Assembly (NCBI RefSeq): GCF_010994035.1
Contig: NZ_WIXN01000010.1
Location: 1-64,000 of the forward strand
Length of the DNA: 64,000 nucleotides
Direction: 5' to 3'
Source: Virgibacillus aidingensis
GTDB lineage: Bacteria; Bacillota; Bacilli; Bacillales; Amphibacillaceae
Made by a program: the position numbers and the translations under genes. Below, piece by piece: positions 35,919-44,113 of this stretch. The notes below the pieces were generated by a model. That model was given only the letters and a program-made list of their open reading frames with translations. It was not told the origin of the DNA and searched no databases. Within the stretch, counting starts at the first letter, position 1; each line of letters opens with the position of its first letter.

Positions 35919-36854
35919 ATGCAATCATCCAATAAAGTAAATATAAAAGATGCATTGAATGAAAAAGAAGGCTTTCAGGTCTGGTGGCGTCTGCTTCGCC
36001 CCCATACGTTAACCGCTTCATTTGTACCTGTATTCGTCGGTACCATGTTAGCCTTTCTTGAAGGGTCTGTTCATATCATACTTTTTCTTTCCATGCTGCT
36101 GGCTTCCATTTTGATACAGGCTGCCACAAACATGTTTAATGAATATTATGATTTTGTCCGCGGACTGGATACCGAAGATTCGGTCGGTATCGGGGGTACC
36201 ATCGTACGTGACGGGATCCAGCCTAAAACCGTCTTAAATTTAGCTCTCGCATTTTTCGGCATCGCCATCTTGCTTGGTGTCTATATTTCCGCAGAATCCA
36301 GCTGGTGGATAGCCGTCATTGGTTTAGTTTCCATGCTATTCGGTTATTTGTATACTGGAGGGCCAATTCCGATTGCCTATACGCCATTTGGTGAACTTTC
36401 CGCCGGATTTTTCATGGGTCCGGTAATTATTGGCATCAGCTATTTTATCCAAACTTCAGCTGTTACATGGGAAGTTATTCTTGTGTCCATACCGGTAGCC
36501 ATTTTTATCGGTGCCATCATGCTGTCTAATAATATTCGTGATTTGGATGGGGATAAAGAAAGCGGCCGAAAAACGATCGCAATATTACTCGGCAGAAAAA
36601 AAGCGATTGTTTTCCTTGCCGCCATGTTTGGTACAGCATTTTTGCTGACGCTCATCTTCATTTTTGCAGGAATTTTGCCGATATGGTCATTTCTTACGTT
36701 TATAGCTATTTTCAAGGCAGTAGATGTCATTAATAAGTTTAAAGGAAAAACGGAACCGATTGAAATGATGCCCGCCATGGCCGGAACAGGAAAAACGAAC
36801 TCGATATACGGCCTGCTGCTGGGATTATCATTGCTGATCAGTGTGTTTTTCTAA
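35919..36854 (+). CDS. menA: 1,4-dihydroxy-2-naphthoate polyprenyltransferase
   Basis: A 311-residue UbiA-family membrane prenyltransferase attaching the polyprenyl tail to dihydroxynaphthoate. About eight to nine helices; the first aspartate-rich motif is NMFNEYYDFVRGLDTED (prenyl diphosphate and magnesium), and the second is SNNIRDLDGDKESGRKT near residue 205. I start at the ATG at 35919 behind TTAGGGGGAA instead of the upstream GTG. It is divergent from menFDHBE, as in B. subtilis. Confidence 0.96.
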   Translation: MQSSNKVNIKDALNEKEGFQVWWRLLRPHTLTASFVPVFVGTMLAFLEGSVHIILFLSMLLASILIQAATNMFNEYYDFVRGLDTEDSVGIGGTIVRDGIQPKTVLNLALAFFGIAILLGVYISAESSWWIAVIGLVSMLFGYLYTGGPIPIAYTPFGELSAGFFMGPVIIGISYFIQTSAVTWEVILVSIPVAIFIGAIMLSNNIRDLDGDKESGRKTIAILLGRKKAIVFLAAMFGTAFLLTLIFIFAGILPIWSFLTFIAIFKAVDVINKFKGKTEPIEMMPAMAGTGKTNSIYGLLLGLSLLISVFF

Positions 36855-36933
36855 GGTTCATCCATAAGTGGAAAGCGTTAGGATCAGGGCAAATATTTGA
36901 CTCATTCCAGAGATATAAAAGGGAAAGGAGATC

Positions 36934-37284
36934 ATGATGAGCAAACATCTCAGTAAAGAAGACCTTGAGCATTTTAAGCAGCGGCTGCAGATGATGAAAG
37001 AAAGAAATCAAAACCGGGTAGACGATACAGAAGGACCGAATGAATCGGTGGGAGAACTTGCCGATTATGACAACCATCCCGGAGATATAGGAACAGAGCA
37101 GTTTGAGCAGCAGCGGGATGCAGGACTTGAATTGATGCGGCAGGACCAGCTCCAGGAAATAGAAGACGCGCTTAAACGCATTGAAGACGGCACTTATGGC
37201 TACAGTCAAATATCCGGAAAGCCTATTCCTTTTGAACGGCTGGAAGCACAGCCAACAGCCAAAAAACTTGTGGAAGAAGAATAA
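36934..37284 (+). CDS. Short DksA/TraR-like protein (YteA-related) lacking zinc cysteines
   Basis: A 116-residue protein with the coiled-coil start of the YteA/DksA family (LEHFKQRLQMMKERNQN), the NESVGELADYDNHPGD segment, QLQEIEDALKRIEDGTYG, and the GKPIPFERLEAQPTA motif of the C-terminal zinc finger. No cysteine is present anywhere: the usual Cys-x-x-Cys after GTYG reads SQIS here, and the protein ends soon after. B. subtilis YteA, also next to menA, is much longer. It is likely a divergent or reduced paralogue; whether it binds RNA polymerase is unknown. Confidence 0.8.
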   Translation: MMSKHLSKEDLEHFKQRLQMMKERNQNRVDDTEGPNESVGELADYDNHPGDIGTEQFEQQRDAGLELMRQDQLQEIEDALKRIEDGTYGYSQISGKPIPFERLEAQPTAKKLVEEE

Positions 37285-37297
37285 GCAATTAACCTTT

Positions 37298-37334
37298 AGA
37301 AGACTTGGCCTGCCGCCAAGTCTTCTTTTTATTT
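37298..37334 (+). terminator. Rho-independent terminator
   Basis: Perfect AGAAGACTTGG/CCAAGTCTTCT stem with TTTTTAT tail, ending the menA - DksA-like transcript. Confidence 0.9.
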
Positions 37335-37405
37335 CGGCCGCTGAATAATGTATGAACACCAAACATACGAATAATCTTCATTAAGTATTATTTAGGCCTG
37401 CAGGT

Positions 37406-37559
37406 TCATGACCGGATACCAGCTTCGAAGGCACCTGATGCTTCATTGATTGGAGAATGCATTAAATGCTCACCCCACACCTTAAACATTTGGGAGTTAT
37501 TCGCCCAACCATAAGCATTTACTTTAAGCTTTATATCTTCATAACGTTCAAGAAATAAT
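37406..37559 (-). pseudogene. Unidentified coding remnant
   Basis: Minus-strand frame from about 37559 to a TGA at 37406 encodes a well-composed peptide of 50 residues (RYEDIKLKVNAYGWANNS, then WGEHLMHSPINEASGAFEAG). There is no start codon with a ribosome binding site and upstream sequence is AT-rich and noncoding. It looks like the 3' end of a lost gene. I do not recognise the family. Confidence 0.35.
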
Positions 37560-37610
37560 CATAATAAATGAATTTGAAATAAACTCTCCTCTATTAAAGG
37601 TCACTTCAAG

Positions 37611-38330
37611 TTATTCTATTATCACTTCATGAAACAGATTCCCTGCCTTTTCTTTCACTTTTTCCAAGACAGCCTGTTTATATACAACAATAAAACTAGT
37701 CGCAGGTCCGGAAGTTTTCCTCATATCCAAGTCGGTCGCAAATTTTCTTGACGGTCCTGTGAATAACTGCTCCAACTCATATAAAATTCCTTTAGAACCA
37801 ACGGGAAGAATTGAAAGTACGTCTTGTTGATTCGCAAACCACTGGAATAACTTAAGCGGTGCAATCGCATGTTTATTTTCAATGACTTCGTTGCCTGCCA
37901 AGGGCTCACCGATCACTGCTGCTTTGATTATTTCGTTCCCGGTTTGCTCTATACATGCTTGTTCTATTTTCTTTTTCTTCCGCCCGATTACATTCAACCC
38001 GACAGCTGACTGCATAAGAGAAAAATTTGTCTCCGTGCTGCCGGTAATATCCAAATCTGTTATTCCCAACTCTTTCGTCCCTCGATGAATTCCTTTTATG
38101 AGTTTATCCCATGCTTTATCACCGGAAAAATTATGAACAATAACAGCAAAGGGCTTAGCCCCGGCAGCAACACATTCCATCCAGGCTACTCTGAAATTAA
38201 AGTATGATACAACCTCATAAGGGACTTGCACCTCATCCTTGTCCCGCATTCCGATTGCTCCGCTGTTATCCGCTGCGATCACAAGCTCCTCTTCATCACT
38301 TAAAGGGATAATTGCCACATCTCTTTTCAA
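37611..38330 (-). CDS. cblS: Alpha-ribazole kinase candidate (CblS, AIRS/PurM-like)
   Basis: A 239-residue protein of the PurM/AIR-synthase-related fold: VIAADNSGAIGMRD near the start is the usual metal/ATP segment, with VAWMECVAAGAKPFAVIVHNF and TDLDITGSTETNF following. From family knowledge, Gram-positive CblS of this type phosphorylates alpha-ribazole to feed CobS when CobT is lacking. The fit is strengthened by its place as the last gene of this cobalamin salvage operon and the absence of cobT. No cblT transporter gene is nearby. It starts with TTG after GGAGAAGTAA, one base past the adenosyltransferase gene. Confidence 0.72.
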   Translation of the reverse strand: MKRDVAIIPLSDEEELVIAADNSGAIGMRDKDEVQVPYEVVSYFNFRVAWMECVAAGAKPFAVIVHNFSGDKAWDKLIKGIHRGTKELGITDLDITGSTETNFSLMQSAVGLNVIGRKKKKIEQACIEQTGNEIIKAAVIGEPLAGNEVIENKHAIAPLKLFQWFANQQDVLSILPVGSKGILYELEQLFTGPSRKFATDLDMRKTSGPATSFIVVYKQAVLEKVKEKAGNLFHEVIIE

Positions 38331-38912
38331 TTACTTCTCCTTTCTGCGGCCGCTGCGAAAAACCTTTGCACTTCTTATATACTCAACGTCTGCCACATCC
38401 ATCCTGTAATTAATGAGTCTCGCTAAAGCAAAAAAGTAATCAGAAAGCCTATTTACATATTGCAGCGCAACAGGCGAAACATTTTCATCCTGTTTCATTA
38501 ATTTTACAATCATCCTTTCCGCTCGCCTTGCCACGGTTCTGGCAATGTGGATGGTAGCAGCGGGCTTCGTACCGCCCGGTAAAATAAAACGCTCCACATC
38601 CGGGGTTTCTTCCGTCATTACATCAATCCGCGCTTCCAAATAATTAACCATTTCTTCCTTTAGTTTATTTTCTTTTTTTTCCAGTATATTGGATAGGTCT
38701 CCTCCGCAATCAAAGAGCTCATGCTGGATTTTCTCCAAATCTTTCAGTACATCGGCAAACATCTTCCTATCAAGTTCGGTCATCGCCCTGCCGACAAAAC
38801 CGTTGAGTTCATCTACTGTTCCATAAGCCTCCACGCGAATATCATCTTTGGAGACGCGCCCGCCTATCAGTGCTGTTTCCCCTTTGTCTCCAGTTCTTGT
38901 GTAAATTTTCAT
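38331..38912 (-). CDS. pduO: Cob(I)alamin adenosyltransferase, PduO type
   Basis: A 193-residue PduO-type ATP:corrinoid adenosyltransferase, attaching the 5'-deoxyadenosyl group to Co(I) corrinoids. Signature segments are YTRTGDKGETALIGG at the N-terminus (ATP binding), VEAYGTVDELNGFVG, FILPGGTKPAATIHIARTVARRAER (about residues 117-141) and the VNRLSDYFFALAR helix. The length is typical. It directly abuts the cblS candidate downstream and is 3 bp from the CobU-like gene upstream. Confidence 0.95.
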   Translation of the reverse strand: MKIYTRTGDKGETALIGGRVSKDDIRVEAYGTVDELNGFVGRAMTELDRKMFADVLKDLEKIQHELFDCGGDLSNILEKKENKLKEEMVNYLEARIDVMTEETPDVERFILPGGTKPAATIHIARTVARRAERMIVKLMKQDENVSPVALQYVNRLSDYFFALARLINYRMDVADVEYIRSAKVFRSGRRKEK

Positions 38913-38915
38913 TAT

Positions 38916-39362
38916 TTATTCCTCCCCCTTTAATTGGTTATTTATCCCATACCAAATGACATCAAAACGATCGGACTCCTTAACCAAATCCTGATAAAAC
39001 CAGCCAGTTGCATCGCGCCACGTCCTATCCAGTTGTTGGATCGGGACGATGCCCTTTGAAATATCGGTTCCAATAATGATCAGCTGATGTACCGGATTCT
39101 TCCGCTCCCATTTCAGCCATTTTTTGATTAATGCCCTGCCATCATCACGGTTGTATTCCCCAGCCTGATTCTCTATTATTTGCCGAATCCATTGCTCCGC
39201 ACCTTCCAGTACAATGAAACGTGTATCATACTTCGCTAAATTGATAGGACACGGCTCCTTTTCATATGCGGATATCCAAATATGGGATTGATTACTTAAT
39301 CCATATGTTCGTTTGACCCAGTCAGCTTTTCCGTTGCAGGCACCGCCTGTAATGACATGCAT
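38916..39362 (-). CDS. Second, degenerate CobU-like protein
   Basis: A 148-residue protein related to adenosylcobinamide kinase/guanylyltransferase. It begins MHVITGGACNGKADWV, matching the CobU P-loop TGGARSGKSSFA, but the Ser/Thr after the lysine is Ala and the arginine is Cys. The histidine region that accepts GMP in CobU (RHQEDR in the paralogue at 41531-42115) is missing. Later segments LIIIGTDISKGIVP and TGWFYQDLV still match the CobU pattern for valine-rich strand and C-terminal helix. It has a good AGGAGGAA site and overlaps the phosphatase gene by 67 bp, so it is translated. Function is uncertain. Confidence 0.75.
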   Translation of the reverse strand: MHVITGGACNGKADWVKRTYGLSNQSHIWISAYEKEPCPINLAKYDTRFIVLEGAEQWIRQIIENQAGEYNRDDGRALIKKWLKWERKNPVHQLIIIGTDISKGIVPIQQLDRTWRDATGWFYQDLVKESDRFDVIWYGINNQLKGEE

Positions 39363-39940
39363 TTTTCATTCCTCCTGAATGCTTTTTTTGTCCAAATTAA
39401 TTGGTAACCTTCCCCATAAGGTATCTTCCAATCAAAAAATGTTTTATGTTCAGCCGACCACATCGAAAGCAGCTGACGAATTACACCCCCGTGTGTAACG
39501 ATTACTGCACTTGAAGCGTTTGTTTCATTTATGATATGTGCCACCTGTTTCCGTCCGTTCTCAACCCTTTCTGCAAACTCTTGAAAAACTTCACCATGCG
39601 GCGGCCGTTGGATGAAAGGGTCTGAAATCCAATTGCTATATATTGATTGTCCTTTTAATTGCTCATATGTTTTTCCCTCAAATAAACCAAAATTCATTTC
39701 TTTCAAGTCAGGAGCTGTATGTATTTTCTGATTGGGAAAAAGTACTTCTGCAGTTTGAATACACCGAAGCATAGGACTGGAAAACAGGATATCATGCGCT
39801 AAATAATCTCCAGCAATTTGGCGTAAGTGTTCTTCCCCTTTTTCACTAATCGGGGCATCAGTCCATCCGATATAAGCTCGTCTCTCATTTTCCTCTGTCA
39901 TCCCATGACGTAATAATGAAATAACCACACAGTCATCCAT
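39296..39940 (-). CDS. cobC: Histidine phosphatase, probable alpha-ribazole phosphatase
   Basis: A 214-residue phosphoglycerate mutase-like histidine phosphatase. The catalytic RHG is in SLLRHGMTEENERRAYIGW (His near residue 12), FSSPMLRCIQTAE follows, and the second histidine is in VIVTHGGVIRQ (about 142). In cobalamin operons such proteins remove the phosphate from alpha-ribazole phosphate or adenosylcobalamin phosphate. The 5' end overlaps cobS by 43 bp and the 3' end overlaps the CobU-like gene by 67 bp. The operon setting supports the role; the sequence alone only shows the fold. Confidence 0.87.
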   Translation of the reverse strand: MDDCVVISLLRHGMTEENERRAYIGWTDAPISEKGEEHLRQIAGDYLAHDILFSSPMLRCIQTAEVLFPNQKIHTAPDLKEMNFGLFEGKTYEQLKGQSIYSNWISDPFIQRPPHGEVFQEFAERVENGRKQVAHIINETNASSAVIVTHGGVIRQLLSMWSAEHKTFFDWKIPYGEGYQLIWTKKAFRRNEKCMSLQAVPATEKLTGSNEHMD

Positions 39941-40692
39941 AGGCTAATTTCCACTCCTTCTCCGGCAGCCCCGGTAACATCTCCCGTTATCCCGCCAAAC
40001 CATTTTAAAGATTTTCTGCGGTAAAAAATATACAATAGATAAGTCACTGAAAGCATAATAAACAGCAGCAGCAAACTTTCCAGTCCTAAAAGGACACTGC
40101 CAATCAGGAGAAATAAAACGTATACCGGATAAATCCATAAAGTTTTTGGTCCGGTTGCTTTACTGTAAAAGTAAGCCATGCCATCCTCTCTGGCCAAGGG
40201 AAAATTTGTTAACATCATTCCCATGATATTTTTACCCAAGTACGGGATAACCAGAACAAAAAAATACGTATACATATCAGCCATCAATATAATCTCATAA
40301 ATAAAGAGAAAGCGGGCTGCTAGAAGTACAATGAGACTCAACACGCCAAATGCGCCTATGCGGGAATCTTTCATAATACGAAGGCGCTTCTCTTTATCCT
40401 GATAGGAAAAGTATGCGTCACTCGTGTCAATCCAAGCATCCAAATGAAGGCCGCCTGTGAGCACGATAATCAAAAGCCAAAGTAAAAATGCAGCAGCAAA
40501 TGGAGATAATGGCGTCCACGCTAATAGTATATATAAAAACCCAGCATAAATAGCTCCTTGAAGCAATCCGAATAACGGAAGTGTTTGTACTGATCTTTCG
40601 ATATTCTTCTTTTCGATGGGAACTTCAAGGGAAAGCGGGATCATGCTATAGAATTGTATATTTAATATAAATCCATATATATAGGATTTCAT
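39898..40692 (-). CDS. cobS: Adenosylcobinamide-GDP ribazoletransferase (cobalamin synthase)
   Basis: A 264-residue integral membrane enzyme joining adenosylcobinamide-GDP with alpha-ribazole or its phosphate. Signature segments: GGLHLDAWIDTSDAYFSYQDKEKRLRIMKDSRIGAFG (about residues 80-116; written in full it is the metal-binding aspartates plus RIGAFG) and the C-terminal GGITGDVTGAAGEGVE, both diagnostic of CobS. Six or more hydrophobic helices. It overlaps the CobQ-like gene by 4 bp (ATGA). Confidence 0.96.
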   Translation of the reverse strand: MKSYIYGFILNIQFYSMIPLSLEVPIEKKNIERSVQTLPLFGLLQGAIYAGFLYILLAWTPLSPFAAAFLLWLLIIVLTGGLHLDAWIDTSDAYFSYQDKEKRLRIMKDSRIGAFGVLSLIVLLAARFLFIYEIILMADMYTYFFVLVIPYLGKNIMGMMLTNFPLAREDGMAYFYSKATGPKTLWIYPVYVLFLLIGSVLLGLESLLLLFIMLSVTYLLYIFYRRKSLKWFGGITGDVTGAAGEGVEISLWMTVWLFHYYVMG

Positions 40693-41531
40693 TGTTTATC
40701 CCACTGTTCTGCAATTTCCAGTATTCTATCCCAATTAAGATGCCGCTTCATCTTTTGCGTTAAGTGATCTATTTCTTCATCTGTCGGCAAGTTGGATGTA
40801 TTTGCCTGAGAATTATCAGCCAATAGAACTGCATCATCCTCCTCTTTCATACAGTGTACAGTATGCGGCAATACACCAAGGACAGGAAGTTGACTGATCT
40901 GTTCGATTAACGAAATCCCATCCTGAAATTGTGCTTTATCTCCGTGAAACTTATTAATGATAATTCCTTTTACCCTTTCCATTTCCTCCGGTTCCAACAG
41001 TGCAAGTGTGCCTGCAATACTTGCAAACACCCCGCCTTTTTGAATATCTGCTACAAGCAAAACCGGTACATCTGCAAGTTCTGCTGTTTTCATATTGGAA
41101 ACATCACGTTCTTTCAAATTAAGCTCAACCGGACTTCCGGCACCCTCTAAAACAAGCAGATCATATTGTTTCTCCAATTGATGGAGCGATGATTGAATTG
41201 CTGTGATCCAGCCTTCATAAACGGATTTCGAATTCCTGCTGAATGCGCCATCCGGTTTCCCAAATACATTTACTTCAGACTGACAGCTTCCGAAAGCTAA
41301 GGAAGTCGGATTCATTAAAACGGAAGGCTCCGTATTTGCTGCTCTAGCCTGGATGGCCTGAGATTTGGCTATCTTTTCACCATTAGTGTTAATATAAAAA
41401 TGATGGGTAACGTTTTGCGCCTTAAACGGTGCCACCCGAAAACCCTCTTCATAAAATAAGCGGCAGAGCACCGTTGCTATCAGGCTTTTCCCGACACTTG
41501 AGGCGGTACCTTGTATCATAATTCCCTTCAT
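40689..41531 (-). CDS. Cobyric acid synthase-like protein lacking the glutaminase domain
   Basis: A 280-residue relative of CobQ/CbiP, which normally has about 500 residues. The N-terminal dethiobiotin-synthetase-like domain is complete: P-loop GTASSVGKS (8-16), PFKAQN, SQAIQARAA, LVLEGAGSPVELNL and ADIQKGGVFAS. After LPVLGVLPH (about 222) the glutamine amidotransferase domain, with its Cys and His, is missing. The sequence passes through an acidic linker straight to a C-terminal helix (IDHLTQKMKRHLNWDRIL) like the end of full CobQ. There is no frameshift, and start and stop are coupled to cobU and cobS. It may use free ammonia, partner with a separate glutaminase, or do something else. Confidence 0.85.
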   Translation of the reverse strand: MKGIMIQGTASSVGKSLIATVLCRLFYEEGFRVAPFKAQNVTHHFYINTNGEKIAKSQAIQARAANTEPSVLMNPTSLAFGSCQSEVNVFGKPDGAFSRNSKSVYEGWITAIQSSLHQLEKQYDLLVLEGAGSPVELNLKERDVSNMKTAELADVPVLLVADIQKGGVFASIAGTLALLEPEEMERVKGIIINKFHGDKAQFQDGISLIEQISQLPVLGVLPHTVHCMKEEDDAVLLADNSQANTSNLPTDEEIDHLTQKMKRHLNWDRILEIAEQWDKQ

Positions 41532-42115
41532 CAGCAGGATCGCTCCTTCATTAAAATAGGTATGCCAGCTTCTACTATATAAGCTTTTTCAGCATGTTTT
41601 ACTATTTCCTGGTGAAGATTTCCCAATATCTTCGTATAAGATCTCACCACTGTTTCACCTATTAACGGTTCCGTTAAAACTTCATTGGAGACCACAATAA
41701 GTGTATGAACTGTCTTTACAATGGAGAAAACCCCTTCTAATATGGCATCGTATACTTTTTTTTCATAGTGTCTGTTTTCCCGGGGATGATCTGTAAGCTC
41801 ATATTGAAAAAGCTCATTTGATAAAAGTACTGTCAAGCAATCGAGCAATACAACGTCAGCCTGCTTAAAATGTGGTTCCATTGCTTGTAATTCCATCGGT
41901 CTCTCCCATGTTATCCAGGTGTTTCTGCTTTTCTTCCGGTCCTCCTGATGCCGCTTAATTCTTTGTATCATTTCTTTATCAGCAGGTCTGGATGTTGCAA
42001 TATAATGCAGGCTGCCTGCTTTTATTTCCGCTTCGGAAGCGGCATACTCCTCTGCAAATGAGCTTTTTCCGCTTCTTGCACCACCTGTAATAAAAATCAG
42101 CTTTCCTGTTTCCAT
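41531..42115 (-). CDS. cobU: Adenosylcobinamide kinase / guanylyltransferase
   Basis: A 194-residue bifunctional CobU. The P-loop is ITGGARSGKSSFAEE (about residues 9-23), the guanylylation histidine lies in RIKRHQEDRKKS (about 53-64), and DVVLLDCLTVLLSNEL and VVSNEVLTEPLIGETVV are diagnostic. It phosphorylates adenosylcobinamide and transfers GMP to it. It overlaps cobD by 19 bp upstream and touches the CobQ-like gene downstream. Confidence 0.95.
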   Translation of the reverse strand: METGKLIFITGGARSGKSSFAEEYAASEAEIKAGSLHYIATSRPADKEMIQRIKRHQEDRKKSRNTWITWERPMELQAMEPHFKQADVVLLDCLTVLLSNELFQYELTDHPRENRHYEKKVYDAILEGVFSIVKTVHTLIVVSNEVLTEPLIGETVVRSYTKILGNLHQEIVKHAEKAYIVEAGIPILMKERSC

Positions 42116-43173
42116 GCCGTCAGTGCCTCCAAGAGTATATTATTATCATCCTGCTGCCGAACAGCAAAACGGAGCCATCGTCCGTTGAGCCCGGGATAGT
42201 TCTCCGTATGCCTTGGAACAATTCCTTTTTGCATTAAATAGTGAATAAGCGGAGATTGATTGTGCAGCGAGGGGTCCCGAAGCAGATAGAAATTAACCTT
42301 GCTTTCGGAAAGTTGATATCCCAGATGTTTCAGCTCATATATCATTCTTTCTCTTTCTTTACGAACATATAGTTTTGTCTGATAAACATAATCCTTGTCT
42401 TTCAAAGCCGCTTTACCGGCTTCAAGTGCTAAGGCATTTACGTTCCAGTGCGGCTGCATGCGCTGCAATTTTTCCAGCAATTTTTGATTCGTCATCAGAA
42501 ATCCAAGTCTGAGACCTGCTATAGCGTACATTTTTGTCAGTGACCGCAAAATGATTAAATAATTACTTTCCGTAATAAAGTGTGAGAGACTCTGGCCATC
42601 TTCTAAAAAATCGAGAAAGGCTTCATCAATAATCAAATAACAATGATGCTTTTCACACACTTTCAGCATGTCCAATAAAATAGCGCTTGAATAGCTGATG
42701 CCAGTTGGATTGTTTGGATTGCAAAAAAACAAAGCATCTAAAGAATCCAGCTTGCCTGATAAAGTCTCCGCATCCAGTGACCAATTATCTTTTGGAAGAT
42801 GAATATATGTAACATGACAGCGATTGGCTCTCGCTGCTTTTTCATATTCGGAAAAAGCAGGCTGTATAATCCCAATATGCTTTTCCGCCAAATAATTTAA
42901 AACTAAGGAAATCAGCTCGGCAGCCCCATTTCCCAGCAGAATATTTTCAGTGTCTATCCCTTCTGTTTCCGATATAAGTTGGATTAATTCTGTTCCATGC
43001 GGATCAGGGTAATCTTCAATTAACGGAAGCCATGCTGACCAACTTTCTTTTATTTTCAAAGGTGGTCCAAAAGGATTTAAATTTACACTGAAGTCAATGA
43101 TTTTATCAGGTAATGGAATTTCAAACGCCTGATATAAATATGATGGGTTAGATCCATGCGATGGCAGTTTCAA
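42097..43173 (-). CDS. cobD: L-threonine-O-3-phosphate decarboxylase
   Basis: A 358-residue class I/II PLP enzyme of the CobD family, making (R)-1-aminopropan-2-ol phosphate, the linker of cobinamide. The start SHGSNPSYLYQAF and IIDFSVNLNPFGPP are typical, with CNPNNPTG near residue 151, IIDEAFLDF, and the Schiff-base lysine in RSLTKMYAIAGLRLGF near residue 215. It starts with TTG behind GGGAGGG inside the 3' end of cbiB, so the two are translationally coupled. Confidence 0.94.
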   Translation of the reverse strand: MKLPSHGSNPSYLYQAFEIPLPDKIIDFSVNLNPFGPPLKIKESWSAWLPLIEDYPDPHGTELIQLISETEGIDTENILLGNGAAELISLVLNYLAEKHIGIIQPAFSEYEKAARANRCHVTYIHLPKDNWSLDAETLSGKLDSLDALFFCNPNNPTGISYSSAILLDMLKVCEKHHCYLIIDEAFLDFLEDGQSLSHFITESNYLIILRSLTKMYAIAGLRLGFLMTNQKLLEKLQRMQPHWNVNALALEAGKAALKDKDYVYQTKLYVRKERERMIYELKHLGYQLSESKVNFYLLRDPSLHNQSPLIHYLMQKGIVPRHTENYPGLNGRWLRFAVRQQDDNNILLEALTAWKQES

Positions 43174-44113
43174 TGATGACCCTCCCTAAAATTAAGGCTA
43201 GTAAAAAAAGTATAACTGTACGCTGCATGATGTTAATGCTGTCAGTAATATGCCTGAGCTGCAGCCTGTGTACAGGTTCTCCCATTTCCACCCTGTACGA
43301 TTTTTTTCCTTTATAATAATTGACCCCGCCCAGACGAACTCCAAGCAGTGCAGCTACAGCAGCTTCTCCCCAGCCGCTGTTGGGACTTGGGTGCTTTTTC
43401 GCATCACGGAATAAAATGGTCCATGCTTTTTTGCAGGAGACTTCTTTTGCACGGCTGCAAAGCATCATTATAACACCTGTCAACCGGGACGGAAGCCAAT
43501 TAACGACATCATCCATTCGTGCTGAGGCCCATCCAAAGTCTTGATAGACATCATTTTTGTAGCCAACCATTGAGTCACAAGTGTTTATCAGACGGTACGT
43601 TAACGCCAGCGGGGCTCCTCCAATAGCGGCCCAAAATAGCGGTGCGGTAATGCCGTCACTTGTATTCTCTGCCACTGTTTCCACAGTCCCCCGAACAATT
43701 TCTTCCTGGGACAAATTTTCCGTATCCCGCCCTACGATATTCGACAGCTTTTGCCTCGCTTTAACGATATCACCTTGTTCCAGAGGTTTCTCTACCTCTA
43801 GTGCTGCTTCTCTGAGCCCTCTCTGAGCAATTGTTGTTGATATAAGAATTGCTTCTGTAAAAATACCAAGCAGTGGATGTATATAATAGGCGATCAGGAC
43901 TATCCCAATCGACAGTGTCAAAATAATAACGATTAAGATCATCAGCATAAAGAAACCTTTTAATTTCTTTTGATGTCCCCGATTCCATTTCTTATCAAAA
44001 TAAGCGATCATTTTTCCAAAACCTTTAACAGGATGAGGGAAATTGGGAGGATCACCAATCATACGGTCAATGACGACAGCTAAAATGATGGAGATAAGGT
44101 GATAAAAGACCAT
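43148..44113 (-). CDS. cbiB: Adenosylcobinamide-phosphate synthase
   Basis: A 321-residue membrane protein of the CbiB/CobD family, amidating adenosylcobyric acid with aminopropanol phosphate. Diagnostic segments are DRMIGDPPNFPHPVKGFGKMI at the N-terminus, IVGRDTENLSQEEIVRGTVETVAENTSDG near residue 130, DSMVGYKNDVYQDFGW and HPSPNSGWGEAAVA, with about five helices. It acts directly after CbiZ has produced adenosylcobyric acid. Its start codon overlaps the stop of the btuD-cbiZ gene by one base. Confidence 0.95.
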   Translation of the reverse strand: MVFYHLISIILAVVIDRMIGDPPNFPHPVKGFGKMIAYFDKKWNRGHQKKLKGFFMLMILIVIILTLSIGIVLIAYYIHPLLGIFTEAILISTTIAQRGLREAALEVEKPLEQGDIVKARQKLSNIVGRDTENLSQEEIVRGTVETVAENTSDGITAPLFWAAIGGAPLALTYRLINTCDSMVGYKNDVYQDFGWASARMDDVVNWLPSRLTGVIMMLCSRAKEVSCKKAWTILFRDAKKHPSPNSGWGEAAVAALLGVRLGGVNYYKGKKSYRVEMGEPVHRLQLRHITDSINIMQRTVILFLLALILGRVIIETAIAWI

